The notes under the pieces: generated by a model
What the model saw: only the letters and a program-made list of their open reading frames with translations
What the model was told of the DNA's origin: nothing
The model's database searches: none
Part shown: one piece after another, positions 38,801-49,117 of the stretch
Layout: each line of letters begins with the position of its first letter
Position numbering within the stretch: the first letter of the stretch is position 1
Assembly (NCBI GenBank): GCA_018340375.1
Contig: JAFFJZ010000007.1
Location: 7,874,001-7,938,000 of the forward strand
DNA from: Gonatopus flavifemur
Lineage: Eukaryota > Arthropoda > Insecta > Hymenoptera > Dryinidae
Length of the DNA stretch: 64,000 nucleotides
Direction of reading: 5' to 3'
Translations under genes and position numbers: made by a program

Positions 38801-41340
38801 ACCCTGTAATCGTTACTCCACTTTTCATGTAATTTTTACATGGGTCTTTTTTTCCGTGCAATGGACATAGAATTTAGCAAATTATCAAAATCGTTCCACA
38901 AATCAGAGCAGTTGGGAACCCATTATATCATCAAGATGAAGGTGCCAATTGACGATAAGAAAATTATTCAAAATTATATTTTCAGTATGGTATGTTTTTA
39001 AACGGAACTAATGTGATGAGAATTTCGAAATTGTTAATACTGCAATTTCCATTAACAAATTTTACTACTGATTCTACAGGATGCAGTTTGAATATTCAAA
39101 AAAGTATGTTCAACTTCAAAGAGGTTTTGAGTACCAAAAAGTGTTTTTCATATTTTAAAGTATTTTAATAGCTATATTATGCAACAACATCATGTGTCCA
39201 TTACAATGAACACTGGGTGCCTGTTGGCAAAATTCATCTACAACGAGGTAACAAGTGTACATTCAAAAAGATAGAATACTACACTGAAAAAAGGCTGGTA
39301 ACAGTTGTCAAATATATTCCTCAAATACGACTAATCGAATATTCAATAACACTCATAAAATAATGGATGACAATTATTACATGTCATGTACGTGTTCATA
39401 ATGATGAATTATTTTATGAATTTATGAATATCATTGATATTTGTTCAATGTTATCTAATATTTGATTGGCCATATTCAAGGGTATATATTTGATAAGTGT
39501 TACATCCGGTGGATTTAATCCGTTCCCTGCAAATTTCATCAGCTTAAGAACACCCACAATTAAATCCCGAATGTAAATATAATATTTGAATTTGAAACTT
39601 TTGAACGATATCATCGATCTACATGAATCATTCCATGTGGAAATTGCCAAACTCGACAAATGGCTTGATACTGGCAAGGTTATATCTGCCAAATTTTGGC
39701 GGGAACAATTGTTTCTATCCAGGGGCATTATTATTTTTGAATTGGCACGAACTATTCGACGAATTTCAAACGGTATTGATTTCAGTGTACACGGAAAAAA
39801 AGACTCCGGTTAATATATGGACAGCGAGAATTACTGCTATTTTAACCGGAATTCTAGTTAAATGAATCAAGTCTCCGGCAAATTTAACAAGGGCTCCGGT
39901 AAATTTAACAAGAATTCCAGTAAAAGTCACAGATATTCCTTGCTGTCCATATAGTAACCGGAATTCTGGTAAAATTAACAGTTCATTTTTTCCCGTGTAC
40001 ATACAGTCTTGGTCCTGTATTACATCGATACCGTTTGGACAAGGTTGGAATGCCAAAATTTTACCATAGTCGGCGCATACGAAGGAACAGTACTGACACG
40101 GTTGTGAATGTTATACAGGCCCTTATGAGAAATGATTTTATGCCGACTTTTTGCCAGTTTTTATAGCTTTGGTAGCTTCGGATTTGCCAGTACTGGCAAC
40201 TCTGGCAGCAGTACTGAGTCAATTTCGGCCCGTGTTTCCTTTTCCTCATAGGATTTTTCAAGTGTTTAGGAGTTTGGAATTCAATTTTTATCAAAAATTT
40301 GTGAATTTTCGCATAGTTTTCCACAACTAATCAAAATTAACAGGGAACGGCTTAAATCCACCCACTGTACCAATCCTTTCTTTTAGTGAAGATTAACGAA
40401 AATTAACACGAACAAAATTCTTACGGTTGGCCAACGTATAAAAATGACTAGAAATTAATGATCATGTTCCAATGGATTTCACGATAAAAATCCATTACAA
40501 GAAAGTTGTGACTCTCTTATAACATTGGAGTTTTTAGTGGTATCACTGCAGGATGTCCAGCCTCGGAGAATTCTAATGGAATCAATCAGTCATAAAATCA
40601 GGTTGAACGAAATGACCAATGAAACAAATAGAAAATTCCCGAACTGGACACCCTGCACTGATACTATTTTGCATGTGGCGCCGATATTCTACATAGGTTG
40701 GAGTTGAAAATATATAAAAACTATAGGCTGATACCCTGTCTTGTTTCTAAACACTCATCAACAGCCTGTATTTATAATTAACGAATGTTTCTTTTGGAAG
40801 ATTACCTATTCCGTTGAAATTCTTTGTAATTTTCGTTTGATGTATTGAATCATTGAAACTTAATGAAGATTTATTACGAATAGTGATATACAAATTTTTT
40901 CAATGTTTCCTCCTATGTTCTAGCCATAGACACCCTGTGTCCATTGGAATGGACATATCAGTAATCTTAAATCTACGTTACTAAAAATTCTGTAAAAATT
41001 CAGACTTCATACTACGAGCTATAGAAACTATTGCCTATTGAAAAAAGATTTTTATCATCAACAGAATTAAGCCAGGTCAGAAAGGGTTAAGCAGGATTTT
41101 AACATCGAATGAGACTTGTTCACATTGATCCCGTTGAATGTAAAATTCATCATATAACAAATAATTTAAATGTACGTTACAGAAGAAGGCGAGGGAGAAG
41201 TAGTTCTACTGAAAGGTGAGACTGTCTTGGTCATTGGAGCATCTCCAAGAAGAGGACATCTTCTCGTGGAACATAACAACACAACTCTGCACGTACCTTA
41301 TCAATTTATGGAGTTAAAATCTTGTAACATAAATGTCTAA
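29038..41340 (+). CDS. dachs: Unconventional myosin, dachs-like (class XX); 5' exon missing
   Basis: In flies Dachs is a cortical myosin acting downstream of Fat/Dachsous to control Hippo signalling and planar polarity. I read seventeen exons: 29038-29475, 29551-29879, 31337-31508, 33302-33474, 33554-33713, 33786-34138, 34216-34405, 34487-34764, 34832-35021, 35111-35282, 35619-35701, 35773-35857, 35997-36208, 36468-36730, 36819-37103, 37981-38080, 41183-41340. All junctions are GT/AG and in phase, giving 1,212 residues to a TAA. Numbering from the first whole codon, a coiled coil and Gly/Ser/Thr/Asn-rich linker precede the motor. The P-loop GTSGSGKT is at 313-320, switch I NSESSR at 364-369, switch II DMFGFE at 631-636, and PHFVRCI lies near 905. 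An IQ motif follows near 1030-1044, then a proline-rich tail. The length is close to fly Dachs as I recall it. The starting methionine lies upstream; the first exon begins with the last two bases of a split codon. The dachs assignment is from memory of the family, not from alignment. Confidence 0.82.
32235..32853. mobile_element. CCCGACT-ended element in a myosin intron
   Basis: The left end is CCCGACTGGAAATTATCAT and the right end reversed is CCCGACTAGAAATTTACCCC. The interior contains AGGACCT/AGGTCCT, CCTAATTAGG and AAGGTCATCC words in both orientations. It is a 619-nt copy of the element seen at 46,552-49,117, lacking the latter's large internal insertion. It sits in the intron before the P-loop exon. 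Confidence 0.8.
33302..33713 (+). other. Motor exons with P-loop and switch I
   Basis: The exon starting at 33,302 completes the codon split after ILSG and gives the P-loop GTSGSGKT, where conventional myosins have GESGAGKT. It ends in NSESSRI. The next exon (33,554) continues GHFIEVQ and then YFLDQTRV and NYHIFYQMLAG, matching the conserved order of the myosin nucleotide site. The lysine and the switch I serines and arginine are present. Confidence 0.85.
34487..34764 (+). other. Motor exon with switch II and relay helix
   Basis: The exon encodes GFIGILDMFGFEDPKPSQLE, which matches the switch II pattern of myosins (usually DIxGFE). It is followed by LCINLCAETMQHFYNTHIF, equivalent to the relay helix. 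The usual N-Y/E-Q-L-x-I-N-Y pattern is altered to an L-E-H-L-C-I-N pattern, typical of a divergent motor. Confidence 0.85.
35619..35857 (+). other. Two small exons forming the loop-2 insert
   Basis: Exon 35,619-35,701 (83 nt) and exon 35,773-35,857 (85 nt) are separated by a 71-nt intron. The first encodes text around DVPISSLVLKGTDF; the second encodes an acidic run of six Glu, then FMKKQPRVVFPTRVS. Phases fit both the preceding exon (ends CT) and the next (starts T). The sum of 168 nt means joint skipping would keep the frame. Their position corresponds to the actin-binding loop 2 region. Confidence 0.65.
35997..37103 (+). other. Actin-binding, converter and IQ exons
   Basis: Exon 35,997-36,208 encodes HTRLDNLLRTLVHARPHFVR and LQVLETVNLMAGG, the actin-interface helix and SH1 region. 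Exon 36,468-36,730 gives YPHRMRFKAFNARYR and ends in ATIIQ. Exon 36,819-37,103 completes a single IQ motif, IQATWRGWRVRRR, then a Thr/Pro-rich tail. One light chain-binding site is therefore expected. Confidence 0.85.
37942..37960. repeat. (TG)n tract before a splice acceptor
   Basis: A short GTGTGTGTG run, followed by a T tract, immediately precedes the acceptor at 37,980. Confidence 0.85.
37981..38080 (+). other. Proline-rich tail exon with SH3-ligand motif
   Basis: Encodes ERPPPVPPSRSYTV and ends MKMPFP. PVPPSR fits the class II SH3-ligand pattern PxxPxR. In flies the SH3 protein Dlish/Vamana binds the Dachs C-terminal region, so this is a plausible docking site by inference. Confidence 0.7.
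38597..38860. mobile_element. Inverted-repeat MITE in the last myosin intron
   Basis: The left end TACGGAAAAAAGTCCCATGT is matched by the reversed right end GCACGGAAAAAAAGACCCAT. TTTACAT/ATGTAAA words recur inside. The terminus belongs to the TACACGGAAAAA group. Confidence 0.75.
39788..39999. mobile_element. TA-MITE in the last myosin intron
   Basis: Both ends read TACACGGAAAAAA or TACACGGGAAAAAA. Arms share CCGGTTA, ATATGGACAGC and CGGAATTCT. TA flanks both sides. CCGGTAAATTTAAC words repeat in the centre. Confidence 0.85.
40541..40663. mobile_element. Short inverted-repeat element, CAGGRTGTCCAG ends
   Basis: The left TATCACTGCAGGATGTCCAG pairs with the right GGACACCCTGCACTGATA. The interior of about 80 nt is unique. 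The GGACACCCTGTRTA half-motif recurs alone near 613, 14,549, 25,724 and 40,930, suggesting a dispersed family. Confidence 0.65.
41183..41340 (+). other. Terminal coding exon, SH3-like fold
   Basis: The exon starts after TTACAG, completes a Glu codon and encodes 51 more residues to TAA. VVLLKGETVLVIGAS, HLLVEH and LHVPYQFMEL follow the strand order of an SH3 domain after the RT loop (KGE, hydrophobic strands, VPxxxxEL). The N-terminal ALYDY strand is missing, so this may be a partial or degenerate SH3. It is separated from the previous exon by a 3.1-kb intron, but the splice phase agrees. Confidence 0.65.
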
Positions 41341-41515
41341 AACGTCAGTTTACAGTAATTCAAAATTTTTTCCCTGTTGAAAGATCTATTTGAGAACAAG
41401 TTCGTTTCAAACATATCTCAGGCGAAAGTGACATAAGCCAAGAAGTATCTATGCTCCCCAAGTGAACGATAGAACGCGTGGATTCTTCTATTCGCGATAA
41501 ATCGTACTTTACGGT

Positions 41516-41521
41516 AATAAA
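41516..41521 (+). terminator. Candidate polyadenylation signal of the myosin gene
   Basis: This is the first AATAAA found downstream of the stop codon at 41,338-41,340, about 176 nt away. Other AATAAA words follow farther on, so the true 3' end is not certain. Confidence 0.35.
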
Positions 41522-41559
41522 TTCCTGGGCAAGATAAAAAAAGCTCTCATTATGACAGT

Positions 41560-42015
41560 AAATTTCCGGGGAACAATGATTGGATTTGATCTGATTCAGC
41601 TGGATCCGGTCAAATTCGATTAGATCCATCACTTCATCCGATAAAATCTGGGCAAATCTGATAGAACATCGATTTGATTGCATAAATATTTATCTGTTCT
41701 TACGAATACATTCCATTCAATGTAATCAGAGCTAGTCGGATCTCAATGAATCCAATATTCGATATTTGATTAGATCTGGTTAGATTTGATTGAATCTGAA
41801 ATCTAGGATATGGAAGAAAGTTTGCAAATTTTACTCTCTCCCCTGGCGAAAAAATTTCGTTCAATTTTGTTGAAAAAGTTACTGAATTTTGTGGACAATT
41901 ATTGAATTTCACCGAAATTTTGTTGAACTGAGTTGAATTTTCGAAAAAATTCAACGAGATTTGATCAGATCTCATCGGGTTTGATCAAATTTGATCAGAT
42001 CTGATGGAATCTCAC
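41560..42015. repeat. GATTTGATC/GATCAGATC word array
   Basis: ATCTGAT, GATTAGATC, GATTTGATC and GATCAGATCT words recur for about 450 nt in both orientations, interrupted around 41,800-41,940. It resembles the AGATCT element at 43,981-44,384. Confidence 0.55.
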
Positions 42016-42754
42016 ATCTCGTTGAAATTGAAAGCAGTCATTCACACTTTACGAATCTTCTCGGAAATTCAACTCTAAACTATTCTTACGTTTCATGATT
42101 ATGCGTTTGTACGTTCGGGCCTTCATTTCGCGGTATAATTAATTTTCGCCACAGAAAGAACTGTACAGAAAATCAATGAAATTCAATTTGAACGGAAAGA
42201 TTGATTCTTGAATTGAACTTTTGGACTTTTATGTGTTTTACCTGGTCCCTACATGTCCTGGAGACAAAAAATTTGTTGTATAATCATTCCTCCATGACAT
42301 GAATTTTTTATGCGGGTAAGAAATCTCCTACATTCGTAATCCGAATGAATCGAAGAGAATCAAATTCTTGAATTCATAAAAAACCTGAAGAGCAGAGTTG
42401 TTCTCAATCGCTTCACAAATTTTATTCAATCAACCCCTCTCCCAGCGAATACATGACGTGTAGGGGACACAAACCACTCAGCTGTTGGAACTTTGAATTT
42501 TCTCTTTGGACTTTATGAATGTTCTAAAAGAAGCACGAGTCACACAGTTATGAACAATCTATAGTTATAAATATATAACTCTCAGAACATTTCAAAGCCA
42601 CGTATTGTCTTCCATGTAGATAAGCATAGACGTATTTCATACATAGTTAAAATTTTAAGTATAAATAATATTCAGAATATTAGTACACGATGTGTGTGGG
42701 TACTTCATGCATCTCTCGAAAATTAAGGTATTATTATAGGATGACAGAATATAA

Positions 42755-42799
<45 letters not shown>

Positions 42800-43980
42800 G
42801 AACATATCATGTAAGTTACCGCTAGAAAAGGTAAGGTAAAATATCCTTCTAGCGATTCCACTATGCGATTCTAGTATGCGAGTACAATATAAAGTTTCTT
42901 CGATAGATTTAGCGAATAGTTGGATATGAAAATTTGACATCGTACTAAAGATGGGGCGATTATTCTTCAAATTCTACATACAAGACTGTACTTTTTCATA
43001 TACACACACTTATCTCTCCAGATTATGTCCTTATTTACCTTCCTTTACGTTTCACCTACAGTATTCTTCTTCATATTTTCTATCGTAAATGAATTCTTAG
43101 TGCCAATTGCCGAATAAATATCATTTCACTTTAACATCGATTCATGAAAAACGAGGAATAATAATCGAGGGGTAGGTCAACCGTTTGGAAAACGCTTCAG
43201 AGTTTCGTTGTATTTTGTTTACTTGCACCGTTTACATGCGAACGTTGAACTCAATTAGCAAGAAAAATGTATCATAATCGATTAAAGGTAACAGATAAAG
43301 TACAACGTCAGCTGAAACACTGAATCACATCCTTGCTCAAAATGCTGATCAGAAAATTTGAGTCTAAGTTTGAAAATGATGGTAAACATTTGAAAGATCT
43401 TTTATTCGTAACATACAGAAAATGCTAGGCAGATCTTCTCACCAGGGAACCAGCAGTTCTTGGTACCAAAACCTAGCAGAACCAGACAGAATTGGACAAG
43501 TTTTTACTCGGCCCTGCCTGGTTCTGTCCAGTTTTTTCTCAGGATCTGCTGGTTTTCATCCGGATTTGCATGGAATTTTCCGCAGCGTATGTAAGAGGGT
43601 TTTTTAAAAGGCTTTTCTTTTAGATCCAATCAGAATATGTTGAGTAATATTTTTCTTCAGAATTTCATTAGATTCTCCAGGCTACAACCAGGGTTGAAAT
43701 TCAAAACCTCCTCTTCCTCTACCTATGGAAGATCAGGAAATTTGCATCATGTTGATGAGCAAAGGAAGGGCTATTATCTTTCTTCTTCCTTCAAAGTGGC
43801 ACAAATTTCCTAGGTAGGGAGATATCTCCTCAATATTTGTATTTCAAGTCGAGCTCTTATAACATTTTTGTCAGTTTCTTAAGAAATTTTTCAAATTTGG
43901 AATTCCATAGTTTACCAGTTTTTTGTCGCATTTCTCATGATAAAAATCGGTCAAAGCTATAGGTAGAATTTTTCCAATAG
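42016..43980. other. No gene seen; (AT)n microsatellite at 42,750-42,796
   Basis: AT-rich flank downstream of the myosin gene. At about 43,420-43,570 a degenerate array of CCAGCAG/CTGCTGG and AACCAGACAG/CTGTCCAG words is self-complementary. No coding region is supported. Confidence 0.5.
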
Positions 43981-44384
43981 CCCAAGATAAAATGGATTAG
44001 ATCTGAAGAGATCTGATATGATCTAGTTTGATCTTTTTAGATCCTAAAAATGAAATGCCGTAGATCTCTTTGGATCTAAATAGATGTAGATAGATCTACG
44101 CAGATCTCAGCATAAATCAAAGCTTCTTTTGTATTTTGCTCTCTGTAGACCTAAATAGATCTGTTCAGATCAAATTGATCTATCCAGATCCAAATTGATT
44201 TAGGTTAGTTCACAACTTTTTTCATTCAGATCCACGTAAGTCTACTTAGAAATGAGTAGATCTACTGTTATCCAAATGGATACATCATTCAGATCTCAAC
44301 AGCATTTTTTTTATCTGAAGAGATCCAATTAGATCTAATTACATCCAATTTTATCTCTTCAGATCTCATTCATTTTTTCTCGGG
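43981..44384. mobile_element. Fold-back element built of AGATCT words
   Basis: The left end CCCAAGATAAAATGGATTAG is matched by the reversed right end CCCGAGAAAAAATGAATGAG. Both continue AGATCTGAAGAGAT. The 404-nt body holds well over a dozen AGATCT or near-AGATCT palindromes. Confidence 0.75.
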
Positions 44385-46258
44385 AACCTCTAACAGGCGT
44401 TTCAAGCAAGGATTTCCCAACTCATCAGCTCATGATGATGGCTCTCTCGTCATGAAGCCACCAAATGTAGTTGAGTGTCTAAAGTTTTCTATTGAAATTT
44501 TATAAAAATTTTGTCGAATGAAAAAACGAATACCTACCGCACCGATTATCTTCGATGATTGAAACATAATACCCACACCACCATTTTCTTCCATTCATCA
44601 AAGGGATACGAGCGTCGTACGTCGCCTACTGCAACGTCGGTCGTATCCCCTTGACAAAGCGAATCTTCTCTGTTGAGAGTGCCAGCCCGAACCTGACAAA
44701 ACTTACAGATCTCGTGAAAGAAATCCGAAATGAAATGAGGTAATTTGTCGGGATTTGTGAGTCGTTATAAGTTTCAGCCTAGCATTTTCAGGAAGGCTTC
44801 TCTATTATAATTTAAGATATGACGATATGAAACAAGGTTATGCGGTAATCTAACGCTTCAAGCATATATCATAAATTTCTCAACCTAGCGTTATAAATCC
44901 ATAAGATTGAACAAAGGAGAACTAGTCAATAGTATTGTTACTTCTCTGAAGATACAGATTTGCAAAATATATGAGAGAGTATTAGGACTGGAAAGTGATC
45001 CGAGCATACCCTTGTCTCATGGAATCATGATATAAAAATTCCTATTTTATGAAGGTAATAAAAGGGATTCGTATATGGCTAGAGAAACTGATAGATTCGT
45101 TCTCTTATGGTGCACCAGTGAAATCACACCTATTCGTATCTAATTAAGATATATAAGAATCTTCGCTTTGTAGATACATGATTATGCGTTATAATCTATA
45201 CCGTATATAAACCTCTCATAATTGTAAATAGACGATTCATGATATTGATGTCAATATTTCTGGTGTTTTATCGAAGCAATATTGGATTGCATGGGCAAGC
45301 ATATTTAAGCACACGAGAAAAGGATTATCGGAAAAGATTATTGTTGAATTAGTTTGGAATAATATACGTGCCTTTAGTGAGAATAAATATTTGTTTTTGT
45401 TTTTTATTTCATCTCCCATCTCCAGTTTGAAATATGTAATGATCAATCGAGGTGTATGGAATACTACTCCTGCTACTACTATGTAACTAAAGATATCTTT
45501 GATTGATATTTGCATTAGTTTAGATCCAAGCATTCGATTATCGAATTTTTCATAACTGACTTTTGTGTATTCGTCGATAATCTGTATATTGATTAATAAT
45601 CGAGAACCCAGTTGATCGGCGGGAAAAGGAAGTCGGAAACATCAACAGTATGGAAATATCCGAGAGATAGGAACTGCGATACACAATATCGTCGATATTA
45701 AATTTTCTCCTCTCTACCGCGCTTCGTGGATTTTGTTATTATTTTTTTTTTTCATTTCGTTTCGCGGAAAGCCCATTTTTTTCAATTTACTATCGATGAA
45801 GTATTTCACGGATGATGAATAATTTCATTGATGAGGATTTATTTTTACAGAATATGCGAGTCATTATTGTGGATTCTCGAGTTTAAATATTGTGGTTGCG
45901 AGAATGGATCGTCTTCGTGTGAAATTTCATACACAGAGTTTCGATCTCTTCAAATCTTGGAAAAATAATCTTACTAGATTTTTTGCAATTGTACACAGAG
46001 AAAAATGATTTTGAAATTCGTAGCGATGATCACTATCTTGCCTAGGATTGAAGCCAATTTTTGAAAAATAAACCATGATTGCTTGTGATGATAGGAATGA
46101 ATGATAGAAAAATAGCAAAGGGTACTAACGTGTATAGTAATGAAAAATTGTATCAATCATGCCTATGCTGTGGAGCATTCAGCGACAAACGGAGTTAGCG
46201 ATGGTTCCCTCAGTCATTACAAAAACGTCATGAAATTGAATATAAAACGTTGTATTGC
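44385..46258. other. No gene seen
   Basis: AT-rich sequence with no supported gene. TACACAGAGAAAAATG near 45,994 is a single end-like motif of the TA-MITE family without a clear partner. Confidence 0.5.
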
Positions 46259-46430
46259 CCGGCGTGGAGAGTGATTCATAATATTTTCAGGCAATGATTG
46301 CCAAGCAATGTATAGAATAGATTCCAACACAGAAAAAAAGAATAGAACCATTACACGGTGTGGAATCATTCACAACATTTCGAGGTAATGATTCTCAAGC
46401 ATTGTGTGCCGTATATCACTAAGATTATTC
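46259..46430. repeat. Two tandem copies of a unit of about 100 nt
   Basis: Two successive segments starting GGCGTGGAGAGTGATTCATA and CGGTGTGGAATCATTCACAA align through AATGATT and CAAGCA(A/T)TGT. They appear to be diverged direct copies. Confidence 0.5.
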
Positions 46431-46551
46431 ATAAAGTAAGTTGCTGAGGTGTAAGCACGAATCTACGAACGATTCATAAACTTTCAGTGAGTTGAAAATC
46501 TCAATCGTGCGGTAGAGCTAAGTCGGTATAACCGTTACTTCGGTTAAGTTA

Positions 46552-49117
46552 CCCGACTGGAAATTGTCATCAGGTTAACCCAACATATGATGAGGACCTG
46601 ACAAGGTCATCCAAAATAAGGAATACCCGTTACGGTCCTGATAAGGATTAGGTGTGGATGACTCACGTATGGATGACCTCATTAGGACCTAATCAGGATT
46701 TCCTCAAATTATCCTGAAAAGGTCGAAGTAGGTTTTCCTCGCTGTATCCGCATCAGGACCTCGTTCGGTCATCCTAAGATCATGGACATAGTTTGATAAA
46801 TTGAATACAAGAATGTACAGACTTGATTTCAGATTGTACACTCTTTGATTAAACAAATTTTCCTTCAATAAGAAGAACATGTTTGAACGATTTTCAACTG
46901 TGCCTGTTTTTAAATTCAATCCCTTCATTCCGAACACATTACCTACTTCTGAAAACTGTTGAACAATTTGTTCAATCTATTCTCAATGTGAATTGAAAAC
47001 TAACTATTTGGGTTTTAATTAGGCGGAACTTATGAAAATTTCACAAGATTTTCCACGTTATGCATACAGCGAAAGCAACTTAGCAAACGTTCAACCATCA
47101 CCAGCGAAATAAGTATTTCATTTAACTTATCACAATTCTCATAAGGTTGATTTATTGACTATTCAGCATCATTTTTCTTTCCTACACATCACATCATCTG
47201 AGTATTATTCAAAGAGTATATATGAACTGAATGAATATGTGTTTCGTCATAATCAAATATAAGTTTCGAACAAGTACTCTTCTTTCGTTATTTCTTGATT
47301 AATACGCATAAAAAAATCTGTTATTGAGTGCAAACTGAATTATTGAATCAGTTATCACTGCTGTAATATGTAAAAAATCATAAGTTGCTGATGTGGTGAG
47401 AATTAATTCTATTCAAATATACGATAATATCAACAACGACAATATCTATATCAATATTAATTTACATCAGTATTTCTCGGAAAAAAACTCAGAAATCCCA
47501 ATCATTTTGTAATAATAAAGGTCATGAAGAACTCATTCGATCAAAAATATTTCAAGCGAATGTTCAAAATGAAATGCAAAAAACTTGAATTATTCACTTT
47601 CAGCTCGACGGATGGTTTTACTTTTCAAATTAAAGAGTACTCTTGAAGTTGGAATTTGTTAATTTCAGAAAAAAGCCTCATTTTCTGAGTTGAATTTGTT
47701 GTTAGGGTGATGATGAACTTGTAAGAAGAGTTTGAAAGTTGAGTGGAATCTATATTGATCAGGAAAGTCCAAATCGTGTGGCAGAAGTTAGAAAATCTGT
47801 CAACTTAGCTCACGGCGCGTGGGCTTTTCTTCACTAAACCAAATGCTGGCAGGAGAAATTCATCAAAATATAGTGGATTCAAAGTGATGTGAAGTAAGAG
47901 AGGACCGAAATATTCATTAGATTTTATTCGTTCTTATAAACGTTCTAAAAAATAAGAAAAGACTATAGAAGATCCAAAGTGTCGTCTTCCCATATTTTTG
48001 TTCCAATAATGTTGTGTCATGTTCCTACAAATAAATGTTATTATATTTATGGAACAGGTTCAATACACATGTTTTCTCAACCTAACACTAGTTACTGGTG
48101 AAAAGATACGAAAATGCACACTCAAAAATGCAAATCATTGAAACAAAAATATTGAGAGACGATACATTGAGTCATATATAGCCTTACCATATTTATCAAC
48201 ATTTTTATAATAACTAATAAAATTCAATGCATGTATCTGTCCTCTCTTACTTCACATCACTTTGAATTCACTATATTTTGATGAATTTATCCTGCCAGCA
48301 TTTGGTTTAGTAAAGAAAAGCTGATAGAATACCCATGCGCTGTCAGCTAAGTTGACAGATTTTCTAACTTTTGCCACACGATTTGGACTTTCCTGATCAA
48401 TATAGATTCCACTCAACTTTCAAACTCTTCCTACAAGTTTATTATCACCCTAACAACAAATTCAACTCAGAAGATAAGGCTTTTTTCTCAAATTTGAAAA
48501 TTTCAACTCCAAGAGTGCTTTTCAATTTGAAAAATAAAACCATCCGACGAGCTGTAAGTGAATAATTCAAGTTTTTTGTTATTCATTTTGAACATTCTTT
48601 TGACATATTTTTGATCAAATGAGTTCTTCATGACTCATATTTCTTACAAAATCAATATGATCTCTGAGTTTTTGCCTAGAAGTGCTGATGTAAGTATTTG
48701 AAGAAAATTCATTTTCACTGCATCAAGAAATTACGATTTTTTGACACGTTACAACAGCTATGACTGATTTACTTAATCATTTTGCACTTACTAACAGACT
48801 TTTTGATACACATTATTCAAGAAATAACCACCACACATTTCAGAAAAATAATTCATCCATTTGTTGATCACATAAATTTAACCTCACATCTGTCAACCGA
48901 ACTGCAATTTTCACACAGGCTCATAGATTAGTTTTGATTTATTTTTGAGGTTTTAGTAAGGAATTCCTCACAAAATCCTAATTAGTCTTTCCTGATGGGG
49001 TCCTCATAATAGTGCAGCGTGACATGACTTGTTAGGTCCTGATGAGGTTGCCTTATCAGGACCTGATCTGGATCAAGGTTCACCTGATCTGGTCCATGGG
49101 GTAAATTTCTAGTCGGG
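46552..49117. mobile_element. CCCGACT-ended element carrying a large internal hairpin
   Basis: The ends CCCGACTGGAAATTGTCAT and, reversed, CCCGACTAGAAATTTACCCC equal those of the 619-nt element at 32,235. The outer 250-500 nt on each side match it as well (GAGGACCTGACAAGGTCATC; GACATGACTTGT). The middle is expanded by an insertion of about 2 kb that includes a long inverted repeat. No transposase is recognisable. Confidence 0.75.
47288..48827. repeat. Long inverted repeat, arms about 600 nt
   Basis: Segments 47,288-47,906 and 48,238-48,827 are inverted copies with scattered differences. Shared stretches include AAAGTGATGTGAAGTAAGAG, CAGCATTTGGTTTAG (in opposite orientations), GTTAGAAAATCTGTCAACTT and GTGGAATCTATATTGATCAG. 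The spacer is about 330 nt. A transcript across it would form a long hairpin. No protein is recognised. Confidence 0.85.
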
